Source: an archaeon
Lineage (GTDB): Archaea > Undinarchaeota > Undinarchaeia > Undinarchaeales > JALTGF01
DNA length: 14,504 nucleotides
NCBI GenBank assembly: GCA_027077325.1
Contig: JALTGF010000025.1
Location: 1 to 14,504, forward strand
Direction of reading: 5' to 3'
The notes beneath the pieces were generated by a model that saw only the letters and a program-made list of their open reading frames with translations, was not told the DNA's origin and searched no databases. Position 1 is the stretch's first letter. The number at the start of each line of letters is the position of its first letter. Position numbers and translations under genes: made by a program. Positions 1 through 5,949 of this stretch are shown piece by piece.

Positions 1-946
1 CGCTGGATGCCGCATCTTTTATTTGCTCTGCAAGGTACTTTATTGTTATGTCCTCTGTGGTCTGGTTAAACACCCTTAACTTTCCATCCTTGTTGATTTT
101 TACAGCATTGACCGTAGATTGAACGCTATCTTCGAGATGGATAAATGGCTTTATCTGATTCCCGGTTCCATAAACTATCAGTGGATATCCAACAACTGCC
201 ATTGAAGTCCACCTATTAAACAATGTCCCAAAGTAAAAGTCAATATCAAATCTAGTTGCAAGTGCCGGGTCTTCTTTAGTTTCAATGGTGTCTATGCCAT
301 AAACAATAGATGTCCTTAGGTCTGTAGTGGTTATCCCTGTTTGCATGTTGAAAAGCCGCATGTTTATTGCGTCAAATCCCTTTGTTACGTGATACCAGGA
401 GCCAGCCATGCAAGGATATGGCAACTTGTCTTTTCTTCCTAACCGGTCAATTGCTTCAATGTACCCCTCTGGAATTTGCAAGTTTGGAGCTCCGTAAACT
501 CCTGTGGTAGTGGTCTCTATAAAGTGGACATTTTCCATTTTCTTTTCTTTCAAGGCCCACATCAAATTAACGCCACTTAAAACATCGTTTTTCTGTGTGT
601 AATGTGCATGCTTTCCATCTATTTGTGAATATGGAGCCGATGGTTGTGCAGCCAAGTGAAGAATTGTATCTGGCTCATACTTTTCAATTAATTTATATAC
701 AAAATCCTGGTCCACTAAATCCCCTTTTTCAAAAATTATGTTGTCGTATCCAAGTTCTTTTGCTCTTTCAATCCTTTTTTCCATGCTTTCTATTGGAATT
801 ATTGAAGTGGCACCACCTTCCTCAACCCATGCTCTTCTTCCAAGATTGTCAACGCCTACGATTTTCTCGTCGTGAAACTCTTTGGAAAGTCTTAATGCTA
901 CTGGCCAGCCCATATATCCGTCTATTCCAGTAAGTAATATTGTCAT
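1..946 (-). CDS. sqdB: UDP-sulfoquinovose synthase (SqdB/Agl3-like), 3' end cut by window edge
   Basis: Predicted to join sulfite to UDP-glucose, giving UDP-sulfoquinovose, the donor of a sulfonated sugar for glycolipids or surface glycans. It is an extended short-chain dehydrogenase: an N-terminal Rossmann motif GIDGYMG (residues 7-13) and the catalytic pair in YHVTK (Y185, K189). Features typical of SqdB/SQD1 rather than general epimerases are VDNLGRR (33-38), SAPYSQID (103-110), the Thr-rich stretch before GVYGAPN (149-155) where SQD1 has its active-site Thr, LPYP (175-178), TTTDLR (207-212), the TRFDIDFYFGTLFNRW region (231-246) and VFNQ (292-295). 315 residues are visible; the family is about 390-400, so roughly 75-85 C-terminal residues lie outside. 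It starts 5 nt after the sat stop behind a strong ribosome site. Its sulfite would come from cysH. A different sugar epimerase is possible but unlikely given the family motifs. Confidence 0.88.
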   Translation of the reverse strand, partial: MTILLTGIDGYMGWPVALRLSKEFHDEKIVGVDNLGRRAWVEEGGATSIIPIESMEKRIERAKELGYDNIIFEKGDLVDQDFVYKLIEKYEPDTILHLAAQPSAPYSQIDGKHAHYTQKNDVLSGVNLMWALKEKKMENVHFIETTTTGVYGAPNLQIPEGYIEAIDRLGRKDKLPYPCMAGSWYHVTKGFDAINMRLFNMQTGITTTDLRTSIVYGIDTIETKEDPALATRFDIDFYFGTLFNRWTSMAVVGYPLIVYGTGNQIKPFIHLEDSVQSTVNAVKINKDGKLRVFNQTTEDITIKYLAEQIKDAASS

Positions 947-951
947 TTTAT

Positions 952-2619
952 TTACCTCCTGTACTCATCGTAATCCAACGGGTTCCATACCCGTTCCTTT
1001 AATCGTTTATCATCAATCGGTTTAGGTATCATCTCAAGAATTTTTTTTGCAGTTTCAAGTTCTTTTAGTGTTTCCTTCTTATCTTGATACATAAATTTGT
1101 CATCAACTTGCTCTTCAGCATATTTTAACTTTTCTTCAAGCATTTTTATTAAGCTCATCTGGATCTCTCTTGAAATCTCAAGCGCTTCACTTTTACACTT
1201 ATCTGCAATGTTCCTGGATATGTCAAATGCATGTGCAATCTCCCAATACACTTTTGAGTAAATCTCGCTTGCATTTTCACGAGCGTCGCGTAAAGCCGCT
1301 TCTAAATCTTTTATTGTAAGTTCTGTTGGATCAAGAGGTTTATCCCGTTTATATCCCCCCAACTTATAGTGTGTCAAATAATATGGGAACAATCCTTTAA
1401 CAGTTACTCCTGGCATTTTAATTGCCATCCCTCCCTCATCTGTGCCTTTTGGTTGGATCCCTTGCATTGCAATCTGAGTTACTTCTGGCCTTGTAACTTC
1501 CTTTGGAGGGATGTACCCATATCTAATAAGGTCTCTTATCCCTGTTCCACTTGAGGTAATGTGGTATTCTGGTCCATGTGGGCATGTTTTTTCTGTTGCC
1601 ATTGATCCACATCTTGCGCAATAAAATGCGTGCCTAAAGAACATTGGCTCAATACCTAACTCATCTTCCCCTATTTTTTCAAATAATTCTTGGGCGGCAT
1701 ACTTGCTGTAATAATCTCTAAATCCTGCGTGATCTCTCCCAAGAATCATGTGTGTGCATCCAAAGTTTCTCCTTATCAGTGCATGCAAAATGGCTTCTCT
1801 TGGTCCAGCATAGTTCATTGTTACTCTTAATGGTGCTAAAACTACCCTTTCTTTTGGGTAATACAAGTTAATTGCAACTTCATATGCCTTCATCCTGAAT
1901 TCATTTCTAAAGTATTCTTTTCTGGTTGTTTCCACAATTGGATGAATAAACAACCCATCAAGTAATTCAAGTGCACATTTTTGCAAGTATTCGTGCCCAC
2001 GATGAACAGGGTTTGCAGTTTGGAATCCTGCAACAGTTCTCCACTTATTTTCTTCGTAAAAGATTCTCCAAGTGTCTTCTGGTTCAAGCCTGTACTGCTC
2101 AAATGGTCCCCACGAAGGTCTTTCAATAAGGTCTACTTTTCCAGCAAGGCAAACATCTCCCATATTCCTAAATATGTTGTCAACTCCTGGGTGCTCCCTG
2201 TCTGTCGTTGTAAATATTTTTTCAGCTTGCTCTTTCTTATTATATGTGAACTTTTCATCCAAATGTAAAATTGCAATCGGTTCTTCTTTCTTGTCTACAA
2301 GTGCAACGTCTTGTCCCTCTTTAAGTTCTTTTAAAAACCCTTCGTGTTTCACTTTTGGAGCAAAAATTTGTGGCATTGTCCAAACGATCCCATTTGCCAA
2401 TCGCATATTATCCAGAACGCTTTGGTAATCCTCTTGTCCCATAAATCCTTCAACTGGGCTTAAAACACCAGTTGCAATCATCTCAACAGTTGCTGCAATA
2501 TCTCTAGAAATAGTTATCTTTGGAAGTTCTTTGTATTGTTCAAGAGCCCGTTTTTTAGCATTCCCTTTAAGTTTTCTATTTACTAATTTTCCACCAACCG
2601 GAGTCTGTTTTTTTCTCAT
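952..2619 (-). CDS. sat: ATP sulfurylase (sulfate adenylyltransferase) with a helical C-terminal extension
   Basis: Catalyses ATP + sulfate to APS + PPi, the first step of sulfate activation. I chose the ATG at 2619-2617 (555 residues) because it overlaps the cysH stop as ATGA; an in-frame ATG 15 nt upstream has no better ribosome site. The N-terminal PUA-like domain begins with GGKLVNR and has LSPVEGFM. The catalytic domain carries QTANPVHRGHE (200-210), AGPREAI, GRDHAG (294-299) and a zinc-type set C334, C337, C346, H348, then SGTGIRDL and RPEV (377-380). The QTxN motif has Ala where the yeast and Bacillus enzymes I recall have Arg. Residues about 390-555 are an extra, mostly helical and charged tail ending WNPLDYDEYRR; it shows no P-loop, so it is not an active APS kinase domain. 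It lies between cysH and sqdB. Confidence 0.93.
   Translation of the reverse strand: MRKKQTPVGGKLVNRKLKGNAKKRALEQYKELPKITISRDIAATVEMIATGVLSPVEGFMGQEDYQSVLDNMRLANGIVWTMPQIFAPKVKHEGFLKELKEGQDVALVDKKEEPIAILHLDEKFTYNKKEQAEKIFTTTDREHPGVDNIFRNMGDVCLAGKVDLIERPSWGPFEQYRLEPEDTWRIFYEENKWRTVAGFQTANPVHRGHEYLQKCALELLDGLFIHPIVETTRKEYFRNEFRMKAYEVAINLYYPKERVVLAPLRVTMNYAGPREAILHALIRRNFGCTHMILGRDHAGFRDYYSKYAAQELFEKIGEDELGIEPMFFRHAFYCARCGSMATEKTCPHGPEYHITSSGTGIRDLIRYGYIPPKEVTRPEVTQIAMQGIQPKGTDEGGMAIKMPGVTVKGLFPYYLTHYKLGGYKRDKPLDPTELTIKDLEAALRDARENASEIYSKVYWEIAHAFDISRNIADKCKSEALEISREIQMSLIKMLEEKLKYAEEQVDDKFMYQDKKETLKELETAKKILEMIPKPIDDKRLKERVWNPLDYDEYRR
954..960 (-). promoter_or_regulatory. Ribosome binding site of sqdB
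   Basis: On the minus strand this reads AGGAGGT, followed by 7 nt and the ATG at 946-944. It matches the archaeal anti-Shine-Dalgarno consensus and fixes the sqdB start. It overlaps the last codons and stop of sat (AGG AGG TAA). It is the only strong ribosome site I see at a gene start in the window. Confidence 0.85.
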
Positions 2620-3293
2620 TTGTGAAGCCCACATTCTGTCTTTTTAAAGCCAGCCCATCTGCCTGCCCTGAAATCTTCCCCTGGTTTCACGGGCTTTGTG
2701 CAAGGCCAGCACCCAATGCTTGGATAATTTTGGTCATGTAATGGGTTGTATGGAACATTATTCTTGTGTATGTAGTCCCAAACATCGTCAAATGTCCACA
2801 TAACAAGAGGATTAACTTTTATAAGGCCAAACTTTTTGTCCCATTCAATTGCACCTGCATTTGCTCTCGTAGGGCTTTGCTCTCTTCTAATTCCCGTTAT
2901 CCATGCGTCTAATTTAGCAAGTGCCTTTTTAAGTGGCTCAACTTTTCTTAAATTACAGCAAAGGTTTGGGTCTCTTTTCCATAATTCAGGTCCATATCTC
3001 TCAGCTTGTTCTTCAAGTGTCAAGTCCGTAGCGTATCTTATGACATGTTCTCCATTTCCATATCTCTCCTTCATTTTGTCAATAAGTTCATAGGTTTCTT
3101 TAAAGAGCAATCCAGTGTCCAGATAAAAAATCTTTGCATCTGGCTTTATCTTTACAAGCATGTCATATATCACAACATCTTCCGCCCCATAACTACATGC
3201 AAATGAGATGTTGTCTATATTTTCAACTGCCCACTTTATTATTTCCTGTGGGTTTTTGTTTAGATATTCTTGATTCAGTTTTTCTATGTCCAT
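2616..3293 (-). CDS. cysH: Assimilatory-type APS reductase, [4Fe-4S] form
   Basis: Reduces APS to sulfite and AMP using thioredoxin-like electrons, in the cytoplasm. The 225-residue length fits the CysH family. SYGAED (34-39) is the nucleotide-binding loop of the PP-loop-like fold and GIRREQSPTR (134-143) is the conserved Arg-rich segment. C112-C113 and C195/C198 give the CC-x81-CxxC pattern of the iron-sulfur, APS-specific branch. The C-terminal ECGLH (220-224) holds the catalytic Cys221. Use of APS rather than PAPS also fits the lack of an APS kinase here. It is first in the cysH-sat-sqdB operon and overlaps sat by 4 nt. A GGAG (positions 3305-3302) sits 8 nt before the ATG, but the TATA box suggests transcription may start even closer. 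No sulfite reductase is present, so within this window the sulfite points to sqdB. Confidence 0.92.
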   Translation of the reverse strand: MDIEKLNQEYLNKNPQEIIKWAVENIDNISFACSYGAEDVVIYDMLVKIKPDAKIFYLDTGLLFKETYELIDKMKERYGNGEHVIRYATDLTLEEQAERYGPELWKRDPNLCCNLRKVEPLKKALAKLDAWITGIRREQSPTRANAGAIEWDKKFGLIKVNPLVMWTFDDVWDYIHKNNVPYNPLHDQNYPSIGCWPCTKPVKPGEDFRAGRWAGFKKTECGLHK

Positions 3294-3318
3294 ATTAGTT
3301 ACTCCTTTTTTGAGTTAC

Positions 3319-3327
3319 TTTTATATA
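3319..3327 (-). promoter_or_regulatory. TATA box for the cysH-sat-sqdB operon
   Basis: The minus strand reads TATATAAAA here. Its centre is about 26-30 nt upstream of the cysH ATG (3293-3291), the usual archaeal TATA-to-start distance, so the mRNA would have only a few leader bases. An alternative AT-rich element near 3341-3352 would give a leader of roughly 25 nt that includes the GGAG at 3305-3302. I cannot choose between them from sequence. Confidence 0.55.
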
Positions 3328-3356
3328 CCAGTATTTACTATTAAATAAAGTAATAA

Positions 3357-3364
3357 TATTTAAA
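3357..3364 (+). promoter_or_regulatory. TATA box for the TrmB-family gene
   Basis: TATTTAAA occupies exactly -30 to -23 relative to the GTG start at 3387. This is the standard archaeal TATA position for transcription starting at the first base of the codon, so the transcript is probably leaderless. It also supports GTG 3387 as the start. Confidence 0.6.
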
Positions 3365-3386
3365 TGTTGCTATCTAACTAAAAAAG

Positions 3387-4196
3387 GTGGTTAAAATTAA
3401 AACTGAAATTGAGAAAATAAGTAGGGAATTGCTTAGGTTTGAGTTAACTGAATATCAAGCAAAGGCATTGGCTGGAATGTTCTCAATTGGGGAGGGAACC
3501 GCAGGAGAGTTAATTAAAGTAGTTGATGTCCCAAAAGCAAGAATTTATGGGGTTCTAGATGAATTGCTTGAGATGGGTGCAATTAGAAAAAAGCCAGGCA
3601 GGCCAACTAAGTATATCGTGCTCAGCCCAAACGAATCCTTACAAAATATAATTAACTGGAGAAATGAGATAAGAACCAAGGAAATTAAAATCTTGTCTGA
3701 TTTAAAAAATAATTTAGTAACTGATCTAAATATTGTGTTTGAAAAAGCAAAGCCACTGAAAGCAAAGAGTAGTTTTTTTGAGCTAATGCCTGCTGGTGAG
3801 ACATCTGAACTGGAAACAAGAGCGCTTATAAAATCTGCAAAGAAATGGATCTATATTATGAGTGGCGTTCTTGGCTATCTACCTCAAATTTTAAATGAGT
3901 TAAATTCTGCAGTAAAGCAAGGTGCTAAATTAAAGGTAATCCTCACTAATCCTAAACGCCTACCAGAAAATTCTAAAAAAATGCAAAGAGAAGTTATAAA
4001 CAATTTAAAGAAACTTGGGGCAGAAATAAAGTTTGCTCAGGAGATGCCTCTCAGAATGACCTTAGTTGATTCAACTGCAGTTATTTTCTCAGTTGATGAG
4101 GCGCGTGCGCTTCCTTTCTTAAAAGAAGTTGCAATAAGCAAGAATCAAAATTTCATAAAAGCAATGAAGCACTACTTTATAAGTTGGTGGGAGTAG
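3387..4196 (+). CDS. TrmB-family transcriptional regulator
   Basis: A 269-residue DNA-binding regulator. Residues about 15-80 form a TrmB-type winged helix (LTEYQAKALAGMF, then VPKARIYGVLDELLEMGAI, then the basic wing KKPGRPTKYIVL). Residues about 85-120 are a helical, probably dimerising linker. Residues about 130-269 resemble the TrmB C-terminal domain (FFELMPAG, KKWIYIMSG, KQGAKLKVILTN, ending FISWWE). It is shorter than the roughly 340-residue sugar-sensing TrmB of Thermococcales, so it may lack part of the sugar-binding region. The start is GTG; the next in-frame ATG would fall inside the winged helix. It is divergent from cysH with 93 nt between, so control of the sulfate/sulfoquinovose operon is the simplest guess. 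Its effector is unknown. Its stop directly abuts the neuB stop on the other strand. Confidence 0.85.
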   Translation: MVKIKTEIEKISRELLRFELTEYQAKALAGMFSIGEGTAGELIKVVDVPKARIYGVLDELLEMGAIRKKPGRPTKYIVLSPNESLQNIINWRNEIRTKEIKILSDLKNNLVTDLNIVFEKAKPLKAKSSFFELMPAGETSELETRALIKSAKKWIYIMSGVLGYLPQILNELNSAVKQGAKLKVILTNPKRLPENSKKMQREVINNLKKLGAEIKFAQEMPLRMTLVDSTAVIFSVDEARALPFLKEVAISKNQNFIKAMKHYFISWWE

Positions 4197-5255
4197 TTAT
4201 TCCAAATCTTCCCATTTAATAGCATCATATCGTTTTATCGCTTTCTTTGCAGTTTTTCCAATTACCCTGTGTATATCCAGTGGTGAAATTCCATCCGCAG
4301 GGCGAAGCGCTATCATCATTTCTCTTTTCAGCAAAGCTCCTGCAGGAATGTCCTGTGCTGCGTGCAAACTTCTTCGCATTTTCTTAATCATCTCTTTTTC
4401 AGAAGGAACTGGTTTTTTTTCGTATTTTCCTAAAATTGTTTCAAGAAACTCTTTATCAATGTCAATTTTCTCAACACTCCTTTCCTTTTCAATCTCCCTA
4501 ATCTTACCGATGAGTTCTCTCATATCGCCTGGATCTGCTGAGAGTTTATGGTCTCCGAATGGCTGGTTTTTGTCAAAAGTAAAATGCTTTTCAATTACGC
4601 AAGCCCCAAGTGCAACTGCAATTTCACAAGCCAAGTTGCCTATGGTGTGGTCGGAATATCCAACAGGGACCTTAAATTTTTCTTTTAGGAATGGTATTGC
4701 TCTTAGATTTGCTTCCTCAACTGGTGTTGGGTATGCCGCAATGCAGTGAAGTAAAATTAACTGGTCTTTTGGAATCTTTTCAACAATTTTTTCAATTTCT
4801 TCTGTTGTTGAAAGACCTGTTGATAAAATTATTGGCTTTCCTTTTTTGGCAACATGCTCAATTAATGGCAAATTTGTCAAGTCTCCAGATGCTATCTTAA
4901 AAGCAGGAACAATCTTGTCTAGAAAATCTGCGCTTTCCTCATCAAAAGGGGTTGACAAAAACACCAACCCCTCTTTTTTTGCAAGTTCAGAAAGTTCTAT
5001 CCACTGTCCATCAGTAAACTGCAAGCTTTTGAACCTCTCAAATTGTGTTTTGTGTGTACCTGCATGCGAAAGTGTTTCTGCATCTGGCACAATTAACTTT
5101 TCTGCTTTGTATGTTTGAAACTTAACAGCATCTGCTCCAGAATTTTTTGCTTCTCTAATTAATTTTTTTGCAGTCTCAAAGTCTCCGTTGTGGTTGCTCC
5201 CAATTTCTGCAATTACAAATGTTCTTTCTCCAATATCAAAATTACCTATTTTCAT
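4197..5255 (-). CDS. neuB: NeuB-family nonulosonic acid synthase
   Basis: Condenses phosphoenolpyruvate with an N-acyl amino-hexose to make a nine-carbon sialic acid-like sugar. The TIM-barrel domain (about 1-275) has AEIGSNHNG with catalytic-type E17, VKFQTY (44-49), STPFD (101-105), KIASGDLTN (120-128), ILSTGLST (143-150), LLHCIAAYP (168-176), and the two metal-binding histidines in SDH (H203) and EKH (H224). The C-terminal SAF (antifreeze-like) domain, about 293-352, keeps R318, which aligns with the Arg that reaches the neighbouring active site in meningococcal NeuB. 352 residues is full length. Whether it makes neuraminate, legionaminate or another sugar cannot be read from sequence. It is last in the nine-gene operon, overlaps neuA by 14 nt, and is best paired with it. 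Confidence 0.92.
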   Translation of the reverse strand: MKIGNFDIGERTFVIAEIGSNHNGDFETAKKLIREAKNSGADAVKFQTYKAEKLIVPDAETLSHAGTHKTQFERFKSLQFTDGQWIELSELAKKEGLVFLSTPFDEESADFLDKIVPAFKIASGDLTNLPLIEHVAKKGKPIILSTGLSTTEEIEKIVEKIPKDQLILLHCIAAYPTPVEEANLRAIPFLKEKFKVPVGYSDHTIGNLACEIAVALGACVIEKHFTFDKNQPFGDHKLSADPGDMRELIGKIREIEKERSVEKIDIDKEFLETILGKYEKKPVPSEKEMIKKMRRSLHAAQDIPAGALLKREMMIALRPADGISPLDIHRVIGKTAKKAIKRYDAIKWEDLE

Positions 5256-5949
5256 CCTTAATTAAAAGTTCAGCAAGCTTTAAGTCAATTTCCGTATGGA
5301 TATCAATTGCCTTTTTTTCATCAACTACAACGCCTCTGACATCATCTCCAAGTGCAAAGTCCTTTCCATTCCAGTTTTTTATTAGTTCTGCTTTTCTTGC
5401 ATATATCGCACCGCTAAATCTGTAAAATTCAGGAAGGTCTTGCCTTTGCAAATACTTCTCATGCTCTGGAAACAATGGTTTTAATTTATCTCCCTCCAAT
5501 TTCATAGCTCTGTAGGGGTGCTCGTGCATTTTAACAATGGAAACTACTGAATCACAATTAGTATTAAGTAGTTTCTCAATTATCTTACCTATCTCCTCAG
5601 TTGTAATTAATGGGTTATTTGGTTGAATTGAAACTATGTTTTCAATTGCATATCCATTGCTTTCAAAAAATTCAATAGTGTGTTTTAAAACAGGGATTAT
5701 TGAAATTTCATCTGTTGCAAGTTCCTTCGGCCTTAAAAATGGGACCTCTGCCCCATATCTCTTTGCAACTTCAGCAATTTCTTCATCGTCTGTAGAAACA
5801 ATCAGTCGGTCAATTAGTTTGCATTTCTTTGCTTCTTCAATTGCATGTGCAATTAGGGGCTTATTTGCAAGATTTCTAATATTCTTCCTAGGAAGCCCTT
5901 TTGAGCCGCCTCTCGCAGGTATAACTGCAAGAACCTTAATTTTTTTCAT
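5242..5949 (-). CDS. neuA: CMP-nonulosonic acid cytidylyltransferase (CMP-sialic acid synthetase)
   Basis: Activates the nine-carbon sugar with CTP, giving CMP-sugar and PPi. The 235-residue single domain has the CTP-binding motif IPARGGSKGLPRKN (10-23), STDDEEIA (52-59), LRPKELATD (72-80), IQPNNPL (108-114, replacing the more usual QPTSPLR), RFSGAIY (177-183) and IDIHTEIDLKLAE (215-227), where the first metal-binding Asp is present but the usual second Asp is His218. It overlaps the fusion gene upstream and neuB downstream by 14 nt each; no clear ribosome site is seen, so coupling is likely. Residues 30-75 are encoded by a 138-bp block almost identical to one in the fusion gene. The exact sugar is unknown. 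Confidence 0.9.
   Translation of the reverse strand: MKKIKVLAVIPARGGSKGLPRKNIRNLANKPLIAHAIEEAKKCKLIDRLIVSTDDEEIAEVAKRYGAEVPFLRPKELATDEISIIPVLKHTIEFFESNGYAIENIVSIQPNNPLITTEEIGKIIEKLLNTNCDSVVSIVKMHEHPYRAMKLEGDKLKPLFPEHEKYLQRQDLPEFYRFSGAIYARKAELIKNWNGKDFALGDDVRGVVVDEKKAIDIHTEIDLKLAELLIKDENR
5725..5862 (-). repeat. 138-bp near-identical block, copy 1 (inside neuA)
   Basis: Matches 6401-6538 base for base without gaps except at 6 positions (about 96% identity). It encodes NeuA residues 30-75. Only two differences change the protein (H35 and A36 here, Y265 and T266 in the other copy). The flanking DNA on both sides has clearly diverged, which suggests recent gene conversion or recombination between the two cytidylyltransferase domains. 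Confidence 0.92.

Noticed and set aside
1..946. GDP-mannose dehydratase or UDP-glucose 4-epimerase for the leftmost gene
   Set aside because: The SAPYSQID, GVYGAPN, TTTDLR and FDIDFYFGT segments fit the SqdB/SQD1 branch, and the sulfite-producing neighbours agree.
952..1450. APS kinase domain at the C-terminus of Sat
   Set aside because: No P-loop (GxxGxGK[ST]) or other kinase motif in the last 165 residues.
2620..2634. Upstream ATG for sat (five extra residues)
   Set aside because: No ribosome site precedes it, whereas the next ATG forms an ATGA overlap with the cysH stop.
3297..3319. Direct repeat AGTTACT at 3297-3303 and 3313-3319
   Set aside because: Only 7 bp in AT-rich DNA; likely chance, though close to the cysH start.
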